Source: Chondrus crispus (lineage: Eukaryota > Rhodophyta > Florideophyceae > Gigartinales > Gigartinaceae). From it: 64,000 nucleotides of DNA. The stretch's first letter is position 1; each line of letters starts with the position of its first letter. Below the pieces are notes generated by a model that saw only the letters and a list, made by a program, of their open reading frames with translations, was not told the DNA's origin and searched no databases. The position numbers and the translations under genes are program-made. Positions 42,038-53,580 of the stretch are shown in pieces. The stretch is from assembly GCF_000350225.1 (NCBI RefSeq), contig NW_005179179.1:342609-406608 (forward strand). The letters are read 5' to 3'.

Positions 42038-43250
42038 GGCTATTTTTACGTCGCAAAATCGATTGCTGATGACAGTTTGGTCTCAAAACGCATGGTTTTG
42101 GAGTGATTTGCAATCAAAAAGGGGCCAAAAGGCGACGAGGTCGGTCCAGCAATGAAAACATGTTTTTTGAATAAAATGGACGGGATTCCCGTACTGTTCA
42201 ATTGTGTGGGCGATGTTTAGTTTTGAGGGCGTTGCACTGCAGGGATATATAAATGCGGTATTTTTGGAATGAGTCAAAATTGAGGAAGTTTGTGCAAATC
42301 AGCATTTTTGTCACCTCACAGTAGCGATTCTCATAAAACTTGAAAGTATTGGCCAATCTCGGCAAGTGAAGACTCGTTCAAAATCCGATATAGCCCTCCA
42401 TGTAGTTGTCGAGTTTCGCTCTCTGTACATGTTTCATGTAAAATGCCATTAGTTTTCGGAAAATTAGGTCACAATTAGGGAGGTGTGGAAGTATTTGGCT
42501 CGTTCTAGTCCAGATTAGGAAGTAGGAAAGAAATTTGAGACCACAATAGCTCGGAAGAGAGACTTACTTTTTCAAAAACATATATATTAAAATTCCGATA
42601 CTGCATATCAAAGAACAGAACCTCCACTTGCATGATTCGTTACTCTCGCCAGACATAGCAAACCAAGAATCGACTAATGATGAAAATATAACATTTATGC
42701 GTGCAGGACTGATTAGTTCCAGCTCTGGACGACTTTAGGAGCGCGCATCGTTAACAAAATTGACAAGTGATGTACTTTAGTTGGGTGTTTTTTGAAAGCG
42801 GTTCATACGTTGGACACCCGTGGAGTTGCAAGTTGGGGGCCCTCAGGGTATGTGAGGGACTACGCTATGCCCTCTTTTCTTTCCCCGTCCAAACTCGGCA
42901 CGTTTTATAGAGATCCTAGTTCTTATTTAGAACTTAAGAAACTGACACTTCAGTCAAGAACTAATCCCTGCACAGTTTCTTACGCTCGTGCTTTCAATCC
43001 CCATTCATTCTTTAAGCATCCATTGGATACTGTACTCCTCTGTTGGCAATTCTTTCTAGGATTGCAAAGAACTGTACTGTAGTTATATGCCAACCTTTTA
43101 AACAATGGAGGAGCAGTTTTCGAAGGATATGCGCATCATGGTTACACAAACAAGAAACACAAAGACACTCATACTTTATTTGTTCTTTTTACGTTTCAAA
43201 GAGTCTTCAAGCCAGTTCGTATTTTTATTCAGCGTTTCTTTGATAAGGAT
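42038..43250. other. Unassigned AT-rich spacer
   Basis: Only short frames without motifs (for example 42792-43082). It likely contains the end of the pogo-like element and the N-terminal or 5' flank of the next Harbinger copy. Confidence 0.35.
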
Positions 43251-44348
43251 ATGGTCCGCTTAGAAAATTACTATTTTAAATTTATTCCGCGGTACAATGA
43301 TGTGTCGTTTGAAAGACGATTTCGCATACCTAAGATGGTTTTTATAAGATTCTTAGATTCCGTCAAATGGAACTGCATTCTTTTTTGGGTTTATGCTGTG
43401 GGACTTCAACTTATTCACTCACTGCAGCGATTTGTCTCCGCTCTCCGGGCCACTTGTTCGGGCATCGCATCAAAGGCCTTTGACGAATTCTTACAACTAC
43501 TGAAGGACTCTTTCTTACTTTTTTAATGTTTCTTAACCATGCGAGCAAGATGTAGGTCGAATCATTCCTAAATGCTGATCGTGGGTTTCTAGGTTGTATT
43601 CTTAGCATCGAATGCGAGCACTTGGACTTGTAAAATCTTCACTATTGCGTAGGCGAGACAGTTTACTGAGGACTCCATGAAACCAACGTTTGTGCAAGAA
43701 TCAATTTCCGATGCCCAGATTTGGGTTGGGCGTATACCTTTCGATCTTCTCAGTAGGTTCAATGACATCAACATTTTGATTAATTGTAAGAAATTCTTGA
43801 GATTCGTAAAGGGTGCTTTCCTCTCGCTGTTCAATATTCTCTCGCTGGCAAATTCGTGCAATTCCGTATTATATATACGATGGTATCCACGTCGCGATAA
43901 ACAACTTGTATTAAAACGATTCGTTGCTTGTATTTACGACGACGGAACGGTTCTTTTCTCGAGCACCAGAAACTGTTCGAAAATATGTAGGGCGGGCGGT
44001 TGAGATTTTGAACCGAATGACTCCTTTTTTAAATTCTGTACTGACTACATTTGAGGGAGGTCATTTCCTTGCTGACGAAAGCTTGTGTCATCCTTCATAA
44101 CATGATTGCAAATTGAAAAAGGATTGTTACGAGAGCCAATTAAGCTACATAGCAGAAAATTGATGAGGGTCTAAGCTATTAAATGCAGATGTCTTTTCAT
44201 TGGAGAAGTAGATGCAATTGATGAGCTATATGACGGAATTATTCCAGAGCGGGTGAGCACAGGAGTATTGGTTACCCGGGAAGCTCTCATCCCGAGCTCA
44301 GATGATAACTTCCCTCTCCTAAATGGCCTTGTGAAACATGTATTGTGA
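43251..44348 (+). pseudogene. Harbinger-type (plant_tran/PF04827-like) nuclease, copy D
   Basis: Blocks in order, in shifting frames: YYFKFIPRYNDVSFERRF, IHSLQRFVSALRATCSGIASKAFDEFLQL (the second is the usual LQK...A.R.L..G....A.DE segment), then DRGFLGCILSIECEH near 43580, KPTFVQESISDAQIWV, FNDINIL, FLEHQKLFENM, and VILHNMI at about 44090. The end SSDDNFPLLNGLVKHVL (44290-44348) fits the C-terminus. In SIECEH the first catalytic residue reads Glu where Asp is usual. Multiple shifts and stops; a dead copy. Identification rests on the consistent order of weakly preserved blocks. Confidence 0.65.
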
Positions 44349-46346
44349 TGTAAAATGTGGTGCCGCTCTAATTGAGACCTGCAGACCAGCTGCGAATGTT
44401 ACTAGCGGGATTCTCCCACAATCTTCGGCAATCCATTCTGTAGCCAATTTATTTCAACACCAGTTGTGAATGCAATCGAGAATAAAATCAAGAACCGACG
44501 TCCGGTCCTCTTCTCTGCAAATCCCGCAAACTCGACAACCGAGTCAGTGGTAGCAGCGCTTTTATTTTAATAGATTCGATTCAATGATAGAGATGCCAGT
44601 ACCCGCTAGTCGGGAACGGCGTCCTTTTCTTATACCCCTTAAACAAAAGTAAAACCCAAAACCAAATCTCCCGTTCGCAATGTGAGGATTACAGGCCTCA
44701 TATTGCATGCTAACATAGGAGATCAGCCAATCAAAGGATGACAAAAGAAATATGACCGTGTACAGTAGCACAAACACACTTACTTCGTTGAGCTCGACCT
44801 CGCGTACTGTACTTTCACCAACGGGGGATAGAGTGTTGTTACAGCTCCTGAATGATTTCACACCAGTACAGGGGTATCTCAATTGTGGAACAGTGTTACA
44901 ACTGTGAAACAAACCAAAATTGGCTAATTTGACTCATTCTTGCAGGATTCTCGAAAAACCAGGCGCGATTGACACCAGTGCGTGGCCAAATTCTCGTTAA
45001 ATGTTTGGCTAGATATATTAACAAATCTTGCCAATACATTTTGCACAATTATGTGCGCCGAGGGCGGGCTTGTAGTATCGCTGACAGTTCTCCACGCAAA
45101 CAGATGCATTTTTGTGTCTGCAACAGTTCCCTATTGCGCAGGATGAAGCTTCCAGGCGCTTCCTACACAGAAACGACCTTATTCAGCCTCCACATTACCT
45201 CAATGAAACGCTGCGTAGCGTAGCTTTCTTGTGCGGAATTGATTTCTAGAGCTGCACATTTTGTGCGCAGTGGTGCAAAATAATGCAATGTAATACGGCA
45301 GTTTATGGCTCCACGTCTCATTATCTATCGTCACATGACTCCAGAAAAGCCTGAGGATGGGCCGAAGCGTTTCCTTAGTGACAGAGAAGAGTTCCTTCTT
45401 GTTGAATTTATGAAACATCCTAAAACAAAAGCGTCCTGCTCGCACTAAAACGTCTCGAAGAGGCTGTGGCTCTCTTGATAAGTTGGATGCCTGCTTCCCG
45501 GCAACAGGAGTTTCCATTTAACGGTAGGAGGCCTGGATAATTGGTTTTACGGACCTTTTGACACGGGCAAAGGAATCAATTGGCCTTCTTCGAGCCTACA
45601 AGGCCATAGGCAATTTGTTTTGTGCCTGTTACTGCTGAAGTTCTGACCACTTGTGCCGCTCAAAAATGTTTCGAACGAAAACGCATTCGAATCTGCTCCA
45701 ATATTCAACGTAGATGACGACAGGCCGCTCTCAGGAAAATACACTGGAAAAAAGACGGCTGCTAGACACTTTCTACAGACAGGCTCTCCTCAAAACATGC
45801 GCATGACAAAGTTTAGAAATGTTCGATGTGTAACCATGCTCCTTGTGGATAGTGCCGACGCCTAGACAGGTCTTCCCCTTTTCGTTTATAGGAGCAACGG
45901 GTACCTCACAGGAATATTCTTTGGAATGGACAAAGTTTGAGACAGGCACCTGCATCGGATCTGCAAGTTACTTCTTGTTAGGCATTAAGATAGGAGAATG
46001 AGGACGTGTATTATGTGGGTTTTCTACACTGAGGTCACAGATTTGTGCTTTAAGGCGCCTCCTGTGGCCAACAATCGAAAACTTTTACTTATCTACGACT
46101 GATGTAGGGCCTATCTGTCGTTGGCAACTTGGTAACTGTTTCATGAAAACAATGTAATCTGTTATGCGTTTCCAGCGCATACCTCACGAAAGTTACAGCC
46201 CCACGACACGTTTTTGTTCTCTGTCTTTAAAGGATCCCTGAACAATGTTTTTGGGCCAGCATCAGCAGTTTTGCAAAACGAGCCACCCAATATCTTAAAC
46301 TTATGCAGTCTTTTCAGAGAAGCTCACATCGAGTATTTTACGGTTA

Positions 46347-46401
46347 GTGCGAAATAAACTCGCTCACATGGTACTACCATGTGAGCGAGTTTATTTCGCA
46401 C
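46347..46401. repeat. 55-bp palindrome, 27-bp arms, one-base centre
   Basis: Arms 46347-46373 and 46375-46401 are exact reverse complements around a single C. They start GTGCGAAATAAACTCG. No mismatch is seen. Confidence 0.9.
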
Positions 46402-46451
46402 GGGCGGGGTCCCTCGACAAGGGTAGTATCGCGGCCGAGGGACCCCGCCCG
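46401..46451. repeat. GC-rich hairpin with 16-bp arms adjoining the palindrome
   Basis: CGGGCGGGGTCCCTCG at 46401-46416 pairs with 46436-46451 around a 19-base loop. It shares its first base with the end of the preceding palindrome. Confidence 0.85.
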
Positions 46452-46699
46452 CTGTGGGAAGGCTCTCTCGTTATCTGCCGCCCATGGCTATTTCTTTGAC
46501 GTCGAGAAGCCCTTTTTTCTTCGACAATGTTTCGATGAAATACAAGAACGAAAAGGAGATGTCTTAGGCGCTGCTTCTCTTCATCGATGGCCCGGCCTTT
46601 GACATCTACTACAGCCGTGTGCGTGACGTACTCCACGAAGTATTCACATTTCCTGAGATTTTAGATACACTTTCGATGGAAATGATCTTGTTACAAGCG

Positions 46700-47575
46700 A
46701 TTTATTCATGACGAAAATTGTTCAGCCTCCAGATTCTCGTCCAAATAGTGAGGAGTTTACAATGGCTTAGAAGAAAGAAGTGAAAACACTCTATGGGAGT
46801 GACGTCTGGAAGAGGGTGTTAAAAGTTCACTCCCGCCCAGCCTACGTGTGGTGGGCGGCCGCTTTGTTCTTACCCTGAAGAAAGCCGGCATAGAACTTAG
46901 AACTACTCCTGCCATTCTAGCCCGGATTGTGCATACCCGCCCAGATATTTCATCTGCTTCAAAATAAGACAGCTCGGATCTGGAAAGACACTTGGATGAG
47001 GAGAAGATGAAGTATCTGAGCGCGTGTATTAATTTCATTAAGAGGAATCATCTCAGTCTAAAATTCACCCCTGCGGGCCACCACCCTACCACCTGGAATG
47101 TACGCACATGCAGCCTTTGAGACTAACCTGGATCTCAGCTGGCAGTCTGGCTTCGTAATGTTGCTATTCGATCTGGTAGCACTGCTAATATTCCAGACCA
47201 ATCTAGTAAGAAGCCCTGAAGGGGTGTGAGATCGACCATGAGAGGCGACATATTTCTTTTTCCCGATGTTTTCGATGGAGCTTTCATGATACGCTATGTT
47301 CTAGAACATATATTGCAGGAGGATTAGGTTGCATGTATTAACGGAATGTAAACAAGTCTTTGAAAATTGCGCGAAAGCATGGAAAACGACGGATCACCGC
47401 TTGTTAATCGAAATAGCCACCCTACGGCAAGCAAATAACCGGGAGGAAATCTCTAATCTCGGTTTTGTACCTTCCGAGAAATGATTGTAGATGCGCTGAC
47501 TAAGACGAAGGAGGCATCTTCGTTTATCATAGCACTCGAAACTGGCGAAGATAATATTGTCGTTAAGCTATAGAT
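46700..47575 (+). pseudogene. Ty1/copia pol remnant (RT end and RNase H)
   Basis: Fragments in several frames follow the order of the 3' part of copia pol: GGRFVLTLKKAG, ILARIVHTRPDISSA (the usual ...TRPDIS... block after RT), CINFIKRNHLSLKF, then HAAFETNLDLSWQSGFVMLL (strand with the first RNase H acid lost or shifted), VRSPEGV, RYVLEHILQ, CKQVFENCAKAWKTTDHR, LLIEIATLRQANNREEISN and GFVPSEK. The region before 46830 seems to have an internal deletion, since RT motifs are missing. Ends near 47572 with a stop. Unrelated in sequence detail to the copia fragment at the right edge. Confidence 0.72.
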
Positions 47576-48164
47576 TATAATAATAAATGTCACAAATAGT
47601 TGCTGAATTTATGCCACGGTGTGTTGTCCTGTCTTTGTTATCTCTTCCCCGTATCTGAGCTTTACGCACTCAACACACTTTTGGAACGGTTACAGCAAGG
47701 GTCTGTTCGTGAAATCTTCTTATCCGAAAAACGGTGGGAGTGTGAAAGTACTACGCAATATCAATAACATGGTACTGTGATGTCCCAAACGTACTACAGT
47801 GTGTACTGCAAGTTTGAAGACATCGGTCAAACTTGCAGTTTTCAAATGAAAACAAGAGGTTCAGTAGCCGGTAGTTGCTCAAAAGAAGAATCAGAGACAG
47901 ATCATGCAAATGTATCTGTTTTTATAGTTTAGTAATTTGGTAGGTCGTTAAAATGCCCGAATACCACTGCACTGTAAGTCTAGGGACAAAAGAACCAGTG
48001 ACTTCTAAACCAATTATAATGCCGATTTCAGTAGGATTTGCAGCCCCAATTCTTCTGTAAGACCTGGATGCAAACACTTTGCATCAAGCGGTCCTGAATC
48101 TGATGTATCGTCTAGTCAATACTCGGCCAGGAATGGATGATAGCGTCAAAACTTTTCTTTGATC
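47576..48164. other. Spacer with a 13-bp-arm hairpin
   Basis: Probably the 3' flank of the copia remnant and the end of the Tc1-like element. No gene seen. Confidence 0.4.
47805..47839. repeat. Hairpin with perfect 13-bp arms
   Basis: ACTGCAAGTTTGA pairs with 47827-47839 around a 9-base loop. An ACTGCAAGT also occurs near 49216. Could be part of Tc1-like terminal repeats (inference). Confidence 0.6.
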
Positions 48165-49002
48165 TTATACTGTCTTCCATTTCCATAAACACCCTTCCTC
48201 AAGATAACCCACAGGTTTTATAAGGTTAAGGTCCAGTAAGTGAGAAGGCCAAGGTAGGACAGACACGTTGCTGTCTTCGAACCAGTTGTAATAAGTATAA
48301 AGTGATCGGTGAACAGCAGAATTGTCTCCGTGATAAACCCAATTTTCCGCAAGTATCATTGCATAGAAGGTCGAACGTCTGCCCTCAGTACACTGCAGTA
48401 CTTAGATGGATCTCGCTTCTCATACATTGCATTCAGATCGTTCCGTCCGTAGTCTGGAAAGGACCAAATCAAGAAAGAACGGCATACTCGATGGCGTGTT
48501 GTAAAATGCAGTTTCCTTTTCGTCTTGCCAACACCGATGAAAACCATCCTGAAACTAAAGACTAAACTTATTTTCTCCTGAAAATAGAGCCTTCTTCCAT
48601 TTATCGTCATTCCAAGAGGCATGTTCTTTAACCCAACCGACTCTCTCATGCATATACATTGGGGTTAGTACAGGAGCATTTCTACAGTTTGAGTACTGCA
48701 GAACAGTACCATTCTTTAAAGGAGCTTTAACCCGAGGCTTGTGGAGAGGTAATTGAAGGGCCTTACGGATCTGATTCAGAGACGTTTCTCGTTTAAAGTC
48801 CTCATATGAATCTGCACTTTAGGCTGGAGTTAGTTAACGAGGCCTCCCTGGTCTTTTTAGATGCATACGCTTGGAGATTCTTTACGAATTTATAAGCGAC
48901 GGTCTGTGAACAGTTGATGCGCTCTGAAATCTCTCTCACGGACAAACGCTAGCCATGAATCACAAAAACTTGTCCTTCTCCAAATCGTGAGTTCCTTCCC
49001 AT
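48165..49002 (-). pseudogene. Tc1-like (Tc1/mariner) transposase
   Basis: Read leftward from ATG at 49002: GRNSRFGEGQVFVIHG and SVREISERINCSQTVAY form the first helix-turn-helix. After frame changes come IRKALQLPLHKPRVK, the catalytic domain around KMPLGM...FQEKISL, a TTRHR segment, and in 48359-48165 the Tc1 hallmark DNSAVHRSLYTYYNWFED, then SVLPWPSHLLDLNLIKPV where the family has PDLNPIE. The last acidic residue of DDE is changed to Lys (LIKPV). Several stops and shifts. Family clear from the C-terminal block. Confidence 0.78.
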
Positions 49003-49217
49003 TTAGCATGTTGAATAATTGTGTTTCGGTTAGATGTGGTTCGACATTCTTGACCACGTTTGAGAATGAGATACTGTAACCTTCTAATCAGGCTAAAAGT
49101 TTGCTACTTTGCTGCGGTATCCATTATAATGTAATTTTCTTACGATGACAGTGCGGCGGCAAAATGTTTATATACATGAAGCATTGCACAAACACCAAAC
49201 TATAAATGCATTTGCAC

Positions 49218-50410
49218 TGCAAGTGATCTCTCGATAAAAAGAACGAATGGATGGATAGGGATCAGATCCGATTTTGGGGTGTTCCGCATATCGCGTTTTA
49301 TCATACCGGGCAATTGGGAGCAATCATTACTGAACCCCCATGTTTTTATTTAAAGCATGTCAATAGTGGTCAGCCGGGCAGCCTTGGGTGGCTCGAGTCT
49401 AACGTGGTTCGGCATTTTCCTCATTGCGGACAAAAATGCAGCATCCTTGGAGCCACACTCCTTCGCAAGTGTTTTGCCACAGCTAAGGCATAAAACTGCT
49501 CCTTCGCTGCCTGCAGCCCATCATTTTCATCGTTCAAATCATCGCTGTACGAACCGGCTGCAGCGTGGAGGGAACTGCTAGCACCACATCGATACGATTC
49601 CTCCCATCTCTACAGTTATCCTCATCTCTACAGTTATCCTCATCTCTCGGGTTCAGTAACATTCCAATTCTAATTATCTGTCCAGAAGGAAGTAGTTCGG
49701 GCACTTGTTTCATTTACTTGCCAGATGTCATCATGCTCAGAACTTTCAGTACTTAGGTACTTCCCCATGGAGATAAGGCCTGTGTGAGTCCAGCAATGTT
49801 TATGACTGCTTGAGCTAGTTCCGGCCATGCCATTTTGAACCATGTCATTGCACCTAAAACATACATCTAGCAAATCGTCGGAATATGGGCATCAATTTTA
49901 TCTGTAGCTCGCTCCATGTGGATCCTTTCCTACCTCATTTTAAGTGCAACAATTATCTTCGCGTCAGGAGGTTGTATCTTACATGTACAATTCGGAGGTA
50001 GGAAGTGAACTTAATCATTTAGTAAGACTGGAAGAGCCTGTGAGCCACTGTGAGGACTGCAGTTCTCGAGAAGAAGCAGTGCTTTGCGAGCGGGCGTTTT
50101 AGAAATATACGTTTGAAATCTGTGGAACCAACCATATAACAGCACCATAGTCAAGCACCGTAGTCATCCGAGCCTCCATATTAGAGTGATTGTCCATCCG
50201 TCCTGTGGGTTGCCATACAGTAGAAGAGCCCGCATTTGTGTGCATGAAGAACATCTTTAGCCAAATTTTCGTTCGCAATTCCTTTAAATCGGTCATTTCT
50301 CGGTCAATCACACTAGGATCTGCATCACCAGATTCACCGTATGATGTAAAGCACCGAAGATCCCCACGGCGTTTCAAACTTTCCAACCAACCCTCACAAA
50401 CACCGTTCTC
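49218..50410 (-). pseudogene. Tigger/CENP-B-like transposase, heavily decayed
   Basis: Read leftward from 50410: ENGVCEGWLESLKRR, SYGESGDADPSVIDREM, TDLKELRTKIWLK, then HAHKCGLFYCMATHRT where the family has NADE.GLFY. Further on in other frames: TVAHRLFQSY, LPPNCTSKIQPPDAK-like sequence, KMAWPELAQAV-like sequence and HKHCWTHTGLISMGKYL. These follow the order of the intact-frame Tigger-like gene at 51122-52797, so the two are related. A TIR-like AAGTGATCTCTCGAT lies at about 49220. Every block is in a different frame. Confidence 0.6.
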
Positions 50411-51070
50411 GACAGTCCGGCGGGTTTCAACTATTCATTGGCACCCCACTGTAACTGAAGTGCCTTAAATCAAATAATATCCCCTTCAATATTATATAGG
50501 GAGTATTACCAATTGATTGTAATGTGTCCCAAACTATAGTTTTTTGTTGTAAGCGGAAGAGATTTACGCAATATTCTTTTCCCTGAAACCCATTATACAA
50601 GTCAGATGCAACTTCAAAACGGGTTACACGATAGTACGGTCACATGAATTATAGCTGTGAGAGGAAGTTTGAAACGGGATACTGCAAAAGATTGAAATGA
50701 AAAAGTAAAGCGCTGTAGAAGTCACTTATTGCAGAATAGGATATGGTCGTAATGCTGTGCCAAGCTTTCTACAATCTTTCAGAAGTTCGGAGTGAATATG
50801 CCAATATGCTGTCATGGTATGCGAAAACCGGCAAGAAGATGAAATATCACCGCAAATTCTACGCGAATCGGTGGTACCGCAGAAAAACTGTACACCATCT
50901 AGTTGTAGTACCGATAGGGAGACCAAGGTTATTGAATAAGATAGCTCCTCCTTAACATGCGCGAAAGGTGCAATACATCAGTATTGCTTGTTCACTTTGA
51001 AGGATAATCAAAAACTGTTCACTGTACGAAAAAGAAAGGGAAAAAGAAAGAATAATAATTGAAAGATCTA
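50411..51070. other. Spacer between the two Tigger-like elements
   Basis: No domain. The frame at 50743-50955 (+) and its antisense overlap and look like chance openings. TA at 51069-51070 is the left target duplication of the next element. Confidence 0.35.
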
Positions 51071-53234
51071 CAGTGATCCCTCGATATCTGAATATGGATG
51101 GTTGCTTCCTTCCATATTCAGTTACGGTGTAAATTCAATAGCTATGGATGTTTCATATACAGCCCGAAATGTAACAATCCGAATCAGGTCATTTTTACTC
51201 ATAATTTTAACTAAATATTGAGTAATGCGCGTCTGCTTGGCTTGGTTCGCACGTTCGAGCTTCAACTCTCGCTGAACTGTGCGTAGAGAATGCATGACTC
51301 TCGGGTCAAGAGAGTCAGAATTCTCAAGCAAATGGCGAACAACTACGACAATTTTCAAGCGTTCCTCGAATGTCAATGAATCCAGATAGGACAAGTTCTC
51401 CTCGTCTGTGTCATCATCGGCGCCATCTTATAGCAACCTTTGAACCGCAACGCTTGCAAGCTTCCTCTCGTCGGAAATCTTGATAACCTCATTTTCACCA
51501 GACGGATTTAAAATCAAATCAATAGACATTTGCACTTGCTGGGGCACATGCTTCCCCACAGCTACTAAAACCCCTGCAACATCTTCCCCCTGCGTCTGCC
51601 TCACCACCTCAGCTGCAACTAATCCCGTGTAATTCCAGCACTTTTTCATGACACTAGCCGGGAGCTCCTCCCATATCTTCTGAATGGCCCTCATTGCTGT
51701 AAGCTGGTCTAGCTGGTATATGATAGACACGCTTGCGTCCAAGCAATCGAGTGCCTTTTCGTATAGATACTTGCGATACCTTGGCTTGACAGATGCTATG
51801 ATCCCAGCATCGAGCGGTTGTAACCTAGAGGTTATGTTGGGAGGCAAAAACCTCACTTCTACATTGTCCAATGGAGGTAGGGATTCCTCACTACCATGAG
51901 CGGAGCAGTTATCGATCAGCACAAGTACACGACGATCATGATTTATTCGGGTGATATATGACGAGAAGGGCAACAGCCGGGAGAAGAGCAGTTGTGTAGT
52001 CATCCATGCTTTAGAATTGTTATAACAGTCGATCCCCAATTCTTTGCCACTTTTTTTCTTGAAAAAGCGAGGTTTATTCGCTTTGCCGATGCACATCAAG
52101 GGCAAGCACTCGGAGCCTGAATCATTGCAAAATGAAAGTTAGGTGAGTCTAACGCTTTGCTTGTTACGCCCCGGCAAGCGATCATGTGAAATTGTGCGAT
52201 CAGGTGCCATGTTGTAAAATGTTCAAATTCGTCGGCGTTGAAGACATCTGCCTTCTCGAATCGAGCAATCTCGACACGGAGTTGGAGAAGCTCTCGACCG
52301 ATAGACGCATGATCGGCATCCCCAGACTCACCGTGAGACGAAATAGAACGCGGATTACAGCGGTGCTAAAAGTTTTGCATCCAACTGTTGCTAGAATGAA
52401 GAAATGTCTGTTTCTGGCGTTATAAGCTTTGGTCCATTATCGCCTGCAAGCGTTGTGCTTTTTTCTTGATTAAGTCCCCATTGGCACATTTGCGAGCAGC
52501 GAACTGGGAGTGGATCTAGGAGCGTAGAGCTTCCTCAAGTTCGGGGTACGCTCCGAAGCGGAGACGTTTGTGTACGGCCAAAGGGAACAGGGACGCACGC
52601 AGAGCCATTTGAAGGATGCGAGACATTGTCGCCTGCCTAGGAGGGCGCAGAAAGCGAAAAGATTGGCATGCCCATTTTGCCATGGCAGCCTGATCGAAAG
52701 GCATATTGCGGAAGCGGCGACGTTCCCGTTCGTCAACTATCATTTGCTTTTGAACGGCAGTTAAAGAGCTGTTCCGACGTTGCGTGGGAGAATGCATTGC
52801 AAATAGAATGAGTAAAATGAGGTAATTAGAGTAGGATGGAAAGTGGTGCCTTGACTGTCTTGGGACTGTGACAAGAACAGTCAATATATTCACTGTACAA
52901 AAGTGCCTCAGTGTTGTTTTCCGATCGCACACTTTTGTTCAGACTGTCAGGGATATTTGCGGCGACGGGTGTGTCCATTTGAATTGCCCATGAAAATCGG
53001 AACTTGAACGACATTTGTACAGGAATAAAGTTATCATAGCTCAGTTGTGTCTCATAGAATGCTCTTTTATGAGGCCTATTATGATTAAGATTTGCTTTTG
53101 GTATTCAGTTAGGCCGTACTCATGAATACCTCATATGTGACCTGCAATCAACTCTCCGGAGCCCGTTCCAAGCAGTAGAATGCACATATCGAGGATATTC
53201 ACCTACAGAGGATCCAGATAGCGAGGGACTACTG
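51071..53234 (-). mobile_element. Tigger-like DNA transposon with terminal inverted repeats
   Basis: Left end 51071 starts CAGTGATCCCTCGATAT. The right end, read inward from 53234 on the other strand, starts CAGTAGTCCCTCGCTAT. This is the pogo/Tigger terminal type. TA precedes the left end; CA follows the right end, one change from TA. About 2.2 kb, normal size. An 11-bp-arm hairpin is at 51088-51121. Confidence 0.8.
51122..52797 (-). pseudogene. Tigger/CENP-B-like transposase
   Basis: Starts at ATG 52797 (MHSPTQRRNSS). The N-terminal DNA-binding part has SLTAVQKQMIVDERER, MAKWACQSFRF and RQATMSRILQ, typical of the CENP-B/jerky HTH. After a stop near 52516 come HGESGDADHASIGREL and KADVFNADEFEHF (first Asp) in another frame. 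The main frame (52105-51428) has SECLPLMCIGKA, VLVLIDNCSAHGSEESL (second Asp) and FLPPNITSRLQPLDAG (third Asp). All three Asp codons survive. After a TAA near 51428 the same frame runs on (to 51122) with a helical tail (LSYLDSLTFEERLKIVV). It could be only a few mutations from open. Confidence 0.85.
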
Positions 53235-53520
53235 CACCTGAGAAAACATTTGAATTTCATTGTATCATGAATGTGCCTTTTATCGATTGTGATCGCGAGT
53301 TTAATGCTTGGTCCTTAGATCAGAGACCTCCATTCATGCGCACGCGTTTCATCACAGCTTCTATTGCCGCCATTTTGCGTTTTGTGATGGGTCGGCCGCG
53401 TTTGTGTGGCGCCGAGACAGGCAGTCAGAGAAGTGGGTCTGCAGGAACGTCTGATGCCTTCACGTCAGCCCACGTCGGAACCGAGACTTCGACAATTGTG
53501 GGGTACTGCGACCGCCAGTT
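53235..53520. other. Spacer between the Tigger-like element and the MULE
   Basis: A frame from 53267 (+, 90 codons) has no motif. Confidence 0.35.
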
Positions 53521-53580
53521 GGCAGCAGTTAGCTCGTAGGGAACAAGACGAATCTTGTTCCCTACGAGCTAACTGTTGCC
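53521..53580. repeat. 60-bp hairpin, 28-bp arms, at the MULE stop codon
   Basis: Arms 53521-53548 and 53553-53580 are reverse complements with one mismatch (53525/53576) and a 4-base loop CGAA. The inner 23 bases of each arm are exact. The right arm contains the TAG of the minus-strand MULE gene (53564-53562). Confidence 0.88.

Larger units (their letters stand above)
44349..46699. other. Unassigned region with a double palindrome
   Basis: Short frames only. 44462-44570 reads VNAIENKIKNRRPVLFSANP in one frame without a known match. 45200-45517 (-) and 45653-45865 (+) have no motif. The notable items are the palindromes at 46347-46451. Confidence 0.4.

Noticed and set aside
43043..43243. Short basic Ser/Tyr-rich frame as an independent gene
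   Set aside because: No motif, and it directly precedes the decayed Harbinger copy D; it is likely part of its 5' flank.
44210..44350. Helitron helicase C-terminus
   Set aside because: The short segment (ERVSTGVLVTREALIP) looked helicase-like, but it follows in order as the C-terminus of the Harbinger-type copy D and no helicase or Rep motif is nearby.
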